Shown here: in pieces, positions 12,510 through 22,953 of the stretch
Numbering within the stretch: position 1 is the first letter of the stretch
Layout of the letters: each line of letters opens with the position of its first letter
Notes under the pieces: model-generated
The model's input: only the letters and a program-made list of their open reading frames with translations
Databases searched by the model: none
Told to the model about the DNA's origin: nothing
DNA from: Epiperipatus broadwayi
Lineage: Eukaryota > Onychophora > Udeonychophora > Euonychophora > Peripatidae
NCBI GenBank assembly: GCA_028023455.1
Contig: JAQFVV010006215.1
Location: forward strand, 7,053,230 to 7,117,229
Reading direction: 5' to 3'
Length of the DNA stretch: 64,000 bases
Position numbers and translations under genes: made by a program

Positions 12510-14542
12510 TATCTGTCAGTACAGGGCACCACTAGATTACTCAAACCTAGAAAATTTATTAAGTAGATAGATACGCGCTGTTAAGATCACGACCGCCAGC
12601 CCAAGTCACTAGCTCATGAAGTAGCAGAGTTTTAAAACATTTATTAAATATATTTCTTTTAATAAATAGTAATAAAAGCAATCACTGTCAGTATTAATAA
12701 CACAAAAAGATTTTATTCACACATATATATAAGTGACGACACACAAAACTTGTAAAATAATTATATAAAAAAAAATTTGTTTGTTTCATTATTATTAACT
12801 ATTATTTTCATTTGTTTTAACTTTTATTTTTAATCTTAGAAATGTTGAGTATAGATGAGCTAGCTACCCAGACGATGCATTTAAAAGATCTTCAAATATT
12901 TGATTCCAGGCTAAAAGTCCGCAGCCACACCAACGCTCGCTTCCAGATATATATCAGCAACCAATGCAATGTGAACATGTTAGCATAGAATCACGCCGCC
13001 AGGAATGTGCATCTGAACAGCGTGATATCATACATGTAATATAAAGAGAGAACGCTACGTATGGATGGGGGAGCAGTCCTATCTTGCCGACATCTTCTCA
13101 ATCCATAGAGCTGGAATGGGTCAGTGGCGCAGGAAATATGTCTGCATCCATTTCAACGATATTACTACCACTTTGGGGTCATGCATTCAGTTGGACTCAT
13201 CGCCCCAGGTGCTAACACACTTCACATTACATTGATATAAACATCCATATATCTCTCCACCAGCCTTGACACAACTACGAAACAAATAGTCCGAAATCAA
13301 AACCCCTTTAAAACTAACATATATTTAAACGAGTCTAGCGGCCATCTACACTCAACTAACATTTAAATGATTTTATTAATTTAATTCTAAAAAAAAAATC
13401 TTTAGTTTAAGGTTTTAAAATCATTTCAAAATGACACATTACATTTAACTTATTTTTTTACTATAAATATTATTTAACCTACTTTTCTTTTAAATTTAAT
13501 AATGCACAAACAACGATAAGTATTTTCATCTTTAAATTCGTTTGCAATAGCAAACCCCCGCTCCATTACAAACAGATCTTATTAAACATGAATAAAAAAA
13601 ATAAAAAAACATATATTTTAAGAGATTACGTTAACTTTTGATCAGAATTTAAAATGGCAAAGTTTATAAAAGATAAAGTTCAGGTTTCTTTAGGAAAGAG
13701 TTTATAGTTCATTTTTAGAAACAAATAAAGTTCGAAGATTTTAAATTTAAGAGTTTATATTTCAATTATTTATAAATTATACTTTCCTTTGTCCGAGCTC
13801 GTTTCTTTGTGACGAAGATCTATGAAGACTTATGACGATTTCTGAAGACTGGATCCGTGGAGATGAAAGTTGCCTTCGGCCGGCTGCACCGAAGGAAGCA
13901 CGATGAAGCAGATTACATTTCGGTAACAGTGACAATATTTATTTTAATTTTTCAGCAACAACGAAACGGATTCAAAATTCTAATTCTCTCCAATTAATTA
14001 TTTCTTTTAGATTTCTTTTTATAGTCCTCAGGCACCTTATCTCTGGAATGCATGGATCCATCAAACATATTCCATATCTGTATTTTATTGGTAAATTCAG
14101 TTTGTGACCAAGTAGATTTTGGGTTTATGGCTAAGTAAATTTTTCCACTGAGGTCTGTGTTCGTATCTTTGGGCGGGAAAAGCAAGTCTTTTGTTTCTAT
14201 TCCTTGACTCTTATCTCTTTCATAATCATCTTTTCAATGGTCATTTTGCCCTGAGGATCTGTTTGTAATTTTTAAGATTAAAAACTCTTCGTTATTTTTA
14301 AAATTAAAAGGTTTTTTATTATATTTTATTTAAACTATAGAATCTTTGCTTCGATTCTACAATTCTACAATTTTTTTAAAGCTCAACTTATTTTAATATT
14401 TAAATCAAACATTAATAAATTAATAATTCGTTATTTGTGCATTTTGAACGTTTGTGCTTTAAATTCAGTATTAGATATTTACAAAAAAGCTAAGTATTAA
14501 AATTTAAATGTAACGCATATATATATCCTGTTACAACAGATA
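12510..14542. mobile_element. LTR-like insertion of about 2 kb
   Basis: The insertion is defined by comparison with copy 1: removing 12510-14539 restores the uninterrupted ...tatag-atatacg... found near 540. Its ends form a 7-bp inverted pair (TATCTGT at 12510-12516, ACAGATA at 14536-14542). A TG start (TGTCAG at 12514) and a CCTGTTACA end are LTR-like. Near the left end is TACAGGGCACCACTAGAT, closely matched at 57401. The interior is more GC-rich than its surroundings in places (12900-13250, 13790-13930) and has no credible reading frame. A solo LTR is the best guess. Confidence 0.5.
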
Positions 14543-15236
14543 TACGATTCCGTATACTACTATGCTAGAAAATCCGTTATACAATAATAAAAACCCCATC
14601 CCTTTAAAGTCATTAAATTTAGTTACATGCAGGTATTACACCAGCATTTTTTTCTTAATAATTATCATACTCATTTATGCATATAGACTTGATGAATATT
14701 GAATAGATAAACATATGAAAAAATTGCACTATACCTCTTGATTACAAAATACTAAATAACAGATGCTTATATAATGCATCTTCTAATGCGTATTTATTTA
14801 TAAAGTATATCTGGTTTGATTAAGTGTACATCTATATAATAACAATTGCGAGGTAGAATCAAATTAAATAGACGCATATATATGTGATATGAATATCTTT
14901 TTCAGTATAATTATGAACATGAATCTAGAGTTTAGCTAAATAACTAAATGGCAATGCTTTCTTTTTTTTTAACATTTAATAAAAAAAACAACTGTGGGGT
15001 AGATGGATGAACATCTTTTAAAATCAAAATAACTTTTACAAATTATTTAGAAACGATTTCTGCCTTATATAGTGGGTTCAGGGAAATTAAAAGAGAAAAA
15101 GTTTTACTTATTTTAAACTCATCATCCAACTTCTCACTTCCATATATATATATTCCACATTACCAATAAAATAATAAATAAATAAAAATCTTATTGATTT
15201 TATATGTATGCTAATGATATGTCAATATATATGTAA

Positions 15237-15664
15237 CAAAACAGGCAAAACTCTCCATACTAGTGCCACTCAGTGCCAACCAGAGTAATCAATGGATGCC
15301 AGAAGGCTTGTGCATAAAATCTCTATCTAGTGCCTACTCATCCAATATCCCCAGACTAGTTTCTGGCTCGTGGCCTTCGTCAGTGAGGAGCTTTAGATCT
15401 GAGAGCACTGCACCTAGATCTTAGGATCTAATGCAACCCTCCAGCAGTCATCTTTTATCTCTATTTAACTACAAACTTTCAGTCTAGGTGCAGTGCTCTC
15501 AGATCCAAAGCTCCTTACTCACGAAGGCCATAAGCCAGAAACTAGTCTGGGGATATTGGATGAGTAGGCACTAGATGGGGATTTTATGTACAAGCCTTCT
15601 GACATCCATTGATTACTCTTGCTTGCACTGAGTGGCAATACATATAGAGTTTTGCCTGTTTTAA
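15237..15664. mobile_element. Fold-back element with hammerhead-like motif in each arm
   Basis: Two arms of about 181 bp (15237-15417 and 15484-15664) are reverse complements with few mismatches, separated by a 66-bp spacer. Each arm holds a sequence of the form CTGACGA-AGGC..GCCA-GAAAC, resembling a hammerhead core. In the left arm (minus strand, 15359-15383) the CUGANGA box is intact; in the right arm (plus strand) it reads CTCACGA. Hammerheads are known from pseudo-LTRs of Penelope-like elements, so I infer an inverted pair of such ends. A tip-only derivative lies at 6211-6300. No protein is encoded. Confidence 0.75.
15359..15383 (-). ncRNA. Hammerhead-ribozyme-like core (fold-back family)
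   Basis: The minus strand reads CTGACGA, then A-GGC-CACGA-GCC-A, then GAAAC. This matches the conserved CUGANGA and GAAA boxes with a 3-bp GC stem II closed by an A-A mismatch where the family usually has a G-C pair. A possible stem III (CTAGT with ACTAG) surrounds the following 35 bases, but the expected U-H cleavage dinucleotide is not clear. It is probably a decayed ribozyme. Confidence 0.45.
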
Positions 15665-15890
15665 TAAACAGTTATAAGCAAGCATAAGAAATGGTGATCA
15701 TGTGATGAATTTCTAAATTATATACATTTAAATTTCATTAATAATTTTAATCCATTATATACATATATATTTCATTAATTACCTTATTTTAATATCCATT
15801 CACTGTGGTTGACTTTAAGATCAGTAGTTAAATAAACAGTGAATGGTGAAACACATACATATATAAAGCTATATATGTACAGCTTCACTA

Positions 15891-16904
15891 TATATTTAGA
15901 TACTGTTAGATATTTAATAACCAAAGCCATCTCTATCTTAGGGCCAGGATTTGATATAAACCAATAATATGCCACATGATCTATCACTTGAGTTTAGCTT
16001 ATATAATTGCTGGTTCAGTCGCATAATTTTCACCTTTTTTATGCCATTTATTGTAAGCTTCAGAAAGCAGTGATACTTTTTAGGGGACTGCTTAATAAAT
16101 CTTTATCTTATACTTTCTATCCAAAATATATAATCTACAAGCAAGTGTTCTTAGATTGAAAATATATATTGTTTTAGTTTGAACTGATAACATGATGGTA
16201 ACTGGCAGGAAGATACATTTGATTCTAAAGGTGCAATTGCACTATTCCAAAATCCAACGCTCCTCACTGATGAAAGACATAAATTTGAATCTACTTTGGG
16301 AATTTTAGATGGGAAAGCACAGAATGGATTTATTAAGCACTGTCATCTGGCAACTATCATTGCTTTTTGAAGCTTATACAAGTGGCATAAAGAAAATGAA
16401 AAGGTATGCTACTGAAAGTAGTTAGATAAGCTAAAGTCATGTAATAGATCATGTGAAATTACTGGTTTGTAATTTATTCTATATTAATTAAATTGATTAA
16501 AAATATCTATTTCCTTGTCAAAAAAAATGTTTTGTTTTTTTTTTTAGTAATTTGAGTACTGGAGACATTTATATTTGCTTTTTTTTTAATTATTTCAATT
16601 TAAGTATTAATGGTGTGCAAAGTTTTGTTATACACTAAGTTAAAAAAACTTGAAGTAGCTTTTAAATAGTTCATTGAAAAATAATCCCTTTAATAATCTC
16701 TCCTATGAGATGGTGAATGAGATCTTATTATTCATAGTTTTGTTAATTACCAGATAGTGTAATGAGCATTTGAAGTTTTCGATTTATACCTAACTATGCT
16801 TAATCCCTGTTGTTATAAATAAAACCATGTAACATTAAATTTTATTATATATTTGGACGTAAATTCTCATCGTTCTTGTTTTTTGTTGTTGTTATAGTTA
16901 CAAT
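15891..16904. other. No recognisable gene
   Basis: AT-rich DNA with no tRNA-like, transposon or coding signal that I can support. Confidence 0.6.
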
Positions 16905-17264
16905 AAGTACAATTTGTAATATATATAAAGATTAAATGTGTGTTAGATACTATATGTAAAACTTTAATATATGTTGATATTAAACATGCACATACTATAT
17001 AATTCAAAAGCAAAATATATATAAAATAATATAATATATTGAACAATTATATAAATAATAATAAATTTTGTTGAATCTTCAAACGTTTTTCGAAGGCATA
17101 ACCTTCATTATCAAGAAGTGCAAACTCTTTCTTCGTTTTTTCACGATATACTAATATGCAAATATGTGACAAAACCGGGCAAAATATTCAAATCAGAATC
17201 AGACGTTTATACTTGCCATTTCTTTGATATGGCGTAAAATGATTCCCTTTTATTCATCACGTGT

Positions 17265-17589
17265 TCATCTGACATGATGTAACACGCCTCCTTGCCCTCC
17301 ACAGATCATTCCGCTCTCTATACAACACTCTTGGCCGATCCGGTTTATACTGATGGCCCACAGCCACTGAATGCTGAACAAAAAGGGTGGGATGAGTCCA
17401 CTAAGGCCTATTGTATGCATATACATGCTGGGATAATCTTGTTTGAACCGATGCCCTCGTCTCCCCATAATATGCAGCTGGGTAATTGTTCTCGCTATAC
17501 GCGATCTTATAGACCACTTGCACTGGAAGAATGTACTCTTTGGTGTTGTTTATACACCTGTTAAGATTAGGGGGCAAATGAAAACACAC
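17265..17589 (-). pseudogene. Inverted second copy of GIY-YIG endonuclease
   Basis: The minus strand repeats the endonuclease segment of the 18383-18874 gene: NLNRCINNTKEYILPVQ, then VYKIAYSEN...AYYGETRASVQTRLSQH. The GIY equivalent reads VYKI and the YIG equivalent YYGE; the Arg of TRLSQH is kept. It lacks 9 bases (three residues) present near the QAQQAIYKI part of the other copy. The segment is part of the left inverted arm of Penelope-like element 1 and has no RT attached. Confidence 0.8.
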
Positions 17590-17799
17590 TAAAATCAGAG
17601 CAAAAAATGTTACGCAAGTCTTAATAAATATTTTTGATATACGGTAGCAAGATATGCGGTTTATCTTGTTTCAACTCATGATTAGGCCCTTTTTTAAATT
17701 CTTAATAACATTATCTATCGCTCTTTGATTATATTTTGCCTTGATAAGCTCATTTCTATATGTTTCAATATTGTTTCTATTAGGTCATCATTTGATTTC

Positions 17800-18381
17800 A
17801 TTAATAAATTGAAGAATGCAACCCCGGAGCAAAACACAGGGATGACAGCACTTGATGTAGCAGAACTATATGGATCGATTGATAGACCTAAGTCGATTAT
17901 AGTTGTAAGGGAAGCACTCATTAGTTATGGAATGAACCAGGAGCGTGTCAAGTTTGTTGTTGCGTTGCTGGAGTGGATGAATAGAAACATATATGCAGTG
18001 TTCAATCATGAGTGGTATCACATGCTCAATGGTTGGCCGATGGGTCTTCCGATGAGTGGAATCATCCCCAGCATTGTGATGAACGCATATGAGCAGATTA
18101 TTGTTCCTAGATATATGGAACGTGGATTAGTTCTGTATGCTAGGTATGTTGATGATATTTTTGTGGCTGCTCCAGAGGAAACCATAGAGGACATCAAAAC
18201 AGACCTTATAGTAGGATCAGGCCTGAATATAAACGCAAGTCAGGATGAAGTCTCTTACAGTATTAAATATTTGGACCTGCAAGTGATGATTGAAGCTAAT
18301 CGCTTTTGCTACAAAATGAATATTAAGCCTATTAATATCAGAGGTCATATACATCACATCAAACACACCAGATATATATAA
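17800..18381 (+). pseudogene. Penelope-like reverse transcriptase, 5'-truncated
   Basis: The frame shows RT blocks in order: GMTALDVAELYGSI, where LDV carries the first catalytic Asp; WPMGLPMSGIIPSIVMNAYE, corresponding to the G-x-PMGS..SP..AN-x-YME block; ARYVDDIFVA with the catalytic Asp pair (about 18143-18172); and IKYLDLQVMI, equivalent to the LDL motif near the thumb. The PMGS block reads PMSG. The reading frame opens upstream at 17725, but those residues come from the inverted arm and are not RT. A stop after HIKHTRYI at 18379-18381 separates it from the endonuclease frame, so a frameshift or stop has split one protein. The element copies its RNA at chromosomal nicks. Confidence 0.85.
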
Positions 18382-18382
18382 A

Positions 18383-18874
18383 TTGGCTAGCTTCAAATCG
18401 TTCTTACATAGAAACAACAGTTTGTGCAGCTTCGAAGCTGACAAAAGAAACAATATTGAATCATATAGAAATGAGCTTATCAAGGCAAAATATAATCAAA
18501 GAGCGATAGATAATGTTATTAAGAAATTTAAAAGATGGCCTAATCACGAGTTGAAACAAGATAAACTGCGTATCTTGCTACCGTATATCACAAATATTTA
18601 TAGAGACTTACATAACATTTTTTGCTCTGTTTTTAGGGTGTGTTTTCGTTCACCCTCTAATCTTCACAGGTGTATAAGCAACACCAAAGACTATATTCTC
18701 CCAGTGCAAGCACAGCAAGCGATCTATAAGATCGCGTGTAGCGAAAACAATTGCACAGCTGCATATTATGGAGAGGCGAGGGCATCGGTTCAAACAAGAT
18801 TATCCCAACATGTATATGTGTACAATAAGGCCTTAGTGGACTCATCCCACCCTTCGATTTTTATTCAGCATTAA
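18383..18874 (+). pseudogene. Penelope-like linker and GIY-YIG endonuclease
   Basis: The frame begins one base after the RT stop and continues the same protein. It has a Lys/Arg-rich linker (about residues 1-90), the segment HRCISNTKDYILPVQ, and a GIY-YIG nuclease with IYKIACSEN..CTAAYYGEA and the catalytic-type Arg in VQTRLSQH. In this family the endonuclease nicks target DNA. The two domains being split by a stop and a frame change argues for a dead copy, though decay is mild. The 3' half of this region is duplicated in inverted orientation at 16905-17780. Confidence 0.85.
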
Positions 18875-19093
18875 GTGGCTGTGGGCCATCAGTGCAACCG
18901 GATAGGCCAAGTGTTGTGTAGAGAGCGGAATGATCTGCAGAGGAGGGTTAAGGAGGCGTGTTACATCATGTGAGGTGAACACGCGATGAAAAAAAGGGAA
19001 TCATTTTACGCCATATCGAAGAAATGGCAAGTATAAACGTTCTGATTCTGATTTGCATATTAGTACATCGTGAAAAAACGAAGAGAGAGTTTG

Positions 19094-19553
19094 TACTTCT
19101 TGATAATGAAGGTTATGCCTTCGAAAACCTTTGAAGATTCAACAAAATTTATTATTATTTATATAATTGTTCAATATATTATATTATTTTATATAGTGTG
19201 TGCATGTTTAATATCAACACATAATAAAGTTTTACATAAGTACAATTTATAAATGTGCAATATGTATCTTTACAGCTTGAACATGACTGTCAAATTGTTT
19301 GAAAGATGTTGATACTTCTTAATAATGAAGGTTATGCCTTCAAAAACATTTGAAGATTCAACAAAATTTATTATTATTTATATAATTGTTCAATATATTA
19401 TATTATTTTATATATATTTTGCTTTTGAATTATATAGTGTGTGCATGTTTAATATCAACACGTATTAAAGCTTTATATAAGTACAATTTATAAATGTGCA
19501 ATATGTATCTTTACAGCTTGAACATGACTGTCAAATTGTTTGAAAGATGTTGA
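19094..19553 (+). repeat. Tandem 3' ends of Penelope-like element 1, with hammerhead-like core
   Basis: Unit 1 is 19094-19312 and unit 2 is 19313-19553. They differ mainly by 22 extra bases in unit 2 around tatattttgcttttgaatt, which the left inverted arm also has. Each starts with a TTGATAAT / GAAGG-TTATG-CCTTC / GAAAA arrangement (first copy 19100-19128, with a T for C in the tail of the second). That is a 5-bp stem II between a degenerate CUGANGA box and a GAAA box. Confidence 0.75.
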
Positions 19554-22500
19554 CTTGCTCATCACACAAATTTGTACAGAATAAAATTTGGTTTTTATCT
19601 ATGAAACAGAAAATGTAACATATTCGCTGTGATCATTATTACATGTAAAATATGCAAATAATATCACAGTTCTTACTATATATGGTACAACATGTTCATG
19701 ACATGTAGGTTTTTATGATGATTTTGTTCTTGAGATATCAATGTTTGCCATTAGAGTATTATGGACGTAGTTATGAATGAATAGCAGATTAAAAATATGT
19801 GATTGTGTAATTTTATGTGATCAAGAATAGTTCTGTCATAGTTGATTCATGTATTTGAATGTTTTTCATGGCAAAATTTATTGTTATCGTCCATAATAAT
19901 TTTATTCTTGAACCGACTTGTTTTTTTTTTAAACCATAGTTTATTGCAGTTTAAGAATGTCCAAATAAATAATTCAAAATAACAAGTTATTTGATACTTA
20001 TATGACCATTTGCCATCATTTTCTTTGTAAATTCTTTTTGTCTGATTTTGAATTTATAAAATATTTAAAGAAACCAGACATAGTTCTCATAAAATAGATT
20101 ATGAAATTTAAAAGAAAAATTTAAAAAATCAGTAGTTGTTGATCACACAGGATTAATCATGGCTAAAACTATTCTATTACAAAACGATTTAATAATTGAT
20201 TAATATATTGCTGTAGTTAAAATGTCTTTATGAAAGAATATAGAGGATGTGATGTGCATGAAGATAATAAAAAAGTTGTAGTTTTTAATAGTTTATTTAC
20301 AATATGTCAGCAATTCAGGAGATCAAATGGTATTTATGTAACAGATTGAGTTTTGATTGGGAAATAATTCTCAAGTATGTCATATGACTACTGAATAAAT
20401 CATTTATGGTAAAATCATTACTGATTAGTGGGCTTAGATGAAAATTTAGGAAGATCTAAAAATAGTATACTTATTTTTATCTTCTAATGAATCTTAGATT
20501 GAAATTGGTGATTATGATAAAAAATCTGAATATTTGAAGCTGGAAGATGATTTTTAGAAACCCTTGCCAGGTTGACATTATGAAAGAATTTCAGAAGATA
20601 ATGTATAATCTGATAGCAATTTACAAAGCTAAAAATGATTCTTTTTTATATCTAGCAAGCTGAATAATTTTAGAGCATTATTTTGAACTTTTTCATTGAC
20701 ATCTGTTATGGCATTTGTTCAGTAGTTTGATTCTTTTACAAATACATTGTTGCAGATTTTTTATATACATTGGGAAAAGGATGATTTCTACATGAATCGG
20801 TACACAATTCTTTGACTCCAGCTTCTCAATTTATAGTATAACTTACACATTTCTAATTCTTTTAATTGTAATTAAACTATGTATTTCATATATTGATTGA
20901 TAGTATATACCCATTGTCATGCTAAAGGGCTGTTTAATTGAGGTAGGAATGGTAGAACTAAATGCCCATTCTTCTAAACCATTTTTTAATTAGACTTTGA
21001 AAGGCCCCATTTCTTCTAATTATGCCACTAACAATAACATCTTACTAGGAGAGAGAATGTTTAATATATTACATTTTTTACTTACTCTGATTTGTTTTAT
21101 TTTTACTTTGCTTTTTATTTTATAATTTCAATTCCATAAATCTATTTTCTACATGTTAACCAATTGAGATTGGAAATTTATTGAGGAGAAAATAAATATT
21201 TATATAAAGGAATCTGTCATCTGCTTGATTGATAAAACCATATGTGCCTCTATATCTTTTACATTAGAGTGCTTTCAAAAAGCAGTTGAAACTAGTTATT
21301 AATGAACATTATTTTTTTGATATTTTTATTAAGAATATACTTCCTCCATAATATAGACAAATGCTAGCATCTTTGATAAACTCGGAAATTTTTTGCAGAT
21401 AATAATAATCTGAAACAATGATAAGTAGTACTTATGATCTCTGTGATTCATGTGACAATGATTTTTAAAATGTTGGAATTCTAATAGATATTAAAAACAA
21501 AACTCCTGTTGTAAGGATAGTAAGGCTAGTTTAAGTAATGAAATTAGTGAACAGAATAGTAACCATACTTTATTTATTTTTTTAAATATACATGTGTATA
21601 TTTATATACTTAGTAACAAGCTTATTTGAATATTTTTTCCTTGAAAAAGAAAAAAAAAATATTGCTTAAAGTTGTAATAAATTTATAACTTCTAGTGATC
21701 TTTAATAAGGACAGTGGAATTTTTGTTAGAATACATAGCAATTTTTCATAGATCAAATGCAATTAATTTAAATGACAGATAGCTTATCTATCTTTCCATA
21801 AGCCCTGTTAATAAAGAAACAATATGAGTTTGTATTTTGTGTCACCAAGAAGTAAATGTTGGTTGGGAATAATAAAATTAAAACATAAGCTTGTTTAATT
21901 TATCTTGATATCATTTATGCATTCCTGTAACCCTTATATTGCTTATTCATTATTACAACATTGGCTAGTTCTCCGGTATAGTTTTGATTTCAGAGACTTA
22001 GTTTTTTTTTTTTTCCAAATGAATGTTCATAATGTAGCTTTTTTCACAAATATTTTGATCATTAAAATTTCTTTAGAACATTGATAGCATTTCTTTTCTT
22101 TTGGTAAACTATCTTCACTAACAAATTAGAATTGTACAAATTTATAGCTATCAGCTTTGACCATCTTAAAGAATGGCCAAAAACGTTTGCATGATTGTTT
22201 AAATATTTCCACTATTGATTGTAGAAATTGGTTATTAATCTAAATGCTGAAGTTTTTTTATTATTTGCAATATTAGTTTTTTTATCCCTTCCCCTCTCTA
22301 CACACACACACAAATTGTTTTATTGATGGAGTATTTTTACTAAATTTGAGTTTTTGTCTACAATATATTTTTGGAAATTGCTTTCTGTTTTATCCTACAA
22401 AATATATAAAATTATAGGTACTGTATTTTATGCAGCATATGTAATAATTTATTTTTAACTATAATATGGAAAGCAAATTCAGATATTTTTCATTATTGAG

Positions 22501-22648
22501 CATTAACTGTTTTCTGGAGTGAATCATTAGAATCAACAAACCTGTTCATCTAAATTTTTAATATATATATACACTTAGACATATAGTCTGTATGTATTTG
22601 TTTGATCAGCTGTTTATATGTACCCTTTTTTTTAATAAAACAAAACAG
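19554..22648. other. No recognisable gene; probable intron or upstream DNA
   Basis: Three kilobases of AT-rich sequence without transposon motifs or coding blocks that I can support. There is a short CA run near 22300. The polypyrimidine tract just before 22649 belongs to the splice acceptor of the next exon. Confidence 0.6.
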
Positions 22649-22753
22649 AATACCTGTCAGATGTTAGCAAGGACATTTGGCAACTATTTAAATTTGAATA
22701 TTCTACCAGAACAATCAGATGATGAAATACTTAAGGCCTACATGTCTCTCAGG
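22649..22753 (+). CDS. Host-gene exon a (unidentified coiled-coil protein)
   Basis: A CCCTTTTTTTT tract and AACAG precede the exon, and GTAGGA follows it. The 35 in-frame codons include MLARTFGNYLNLNILPEQSD and end KAYMSLR. Both borders fall between codons (phase 0/0). It could hold the start codon at 22661, or be internal, in frame from 22649. The next exon is only 110 bases away and in frame, which argues strongly for a real gene. I do not recognise the protein. The sequence is free of stops and richer in G+C than the surrounding intron. Confidence 0.65.
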
Positions 22754-22863
22754 GTAGGATTATTATTAATATTTTATGCAATCTAATTGTTTTAAAATAA
22801 TTTTCAGAGGAAGGGAAAAAAGAATGAATATATATATATTTATTTTTGTTCATTTAATAATAG

Positions 22864-22953
22864 ACTGCAAGACAAAATATTTATCAAGAGGTTCATAATG
22901 TAACAAATCATCGTCAAGATAATGTTTTAAAATCTCTAGAAAAGTTGAAAGAG
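22864..22953 (+). CDS. Host-gene exon b
   Basis: The exon lies between TTTAATAATAG and GTAAGA. It has 30 codons (TARQNIYQEVHNVTNHRQDN then VLKSLEKLKE), phase 0 at both ends, so it joins exon a without a frame change. The peptide is predicted helical and highly charged. The following intron would be about 19.5 kb, filled with a SINE duplication, Penelope-like element 2 and an RTE LINE. No known domain is apparent. Confidence 0.7.

Larger units (their letters stand above)
11975..15890. repeat. Long direct repeat, copy 2 (interrupted)
   Basis: This is the partner of 1-2087, in direct orientation. It is broken by a net insertion of 2030 bp at 12510 and by replacement of the 1240-1950 equivalent with the fold-back element at 15237. 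After about 15880 the similarity to copy 1 stops, because copy 1 runs into block A there. Sequence 11641-11974 continues the same AT-rich style, but its counterpart would lie left of the window. Confidence 0.75.
16905..19553 (+). mobile_element. Penelope-like element 1 with long inverted arms
   Basis: The core is a plus-strand RT (about 17800-18381) followed by a GIY-YIG endonuclease (18383-18874). The left flank, 16905-17780, is an inverted copy of the 3' part (18447 to past 19190), including the GIY-YIG coding part. On the right, the 3' end is duplicated in tandem (19094-19312 and 19313-19553). Inverted and tandem pseudo-LTR arrangements are a known feature of Penelope-like elements. The RT N-terminal region is missing, apparently replaced by the inverted arm, so this copy is not autonomous. 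Confidence 0.85.
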
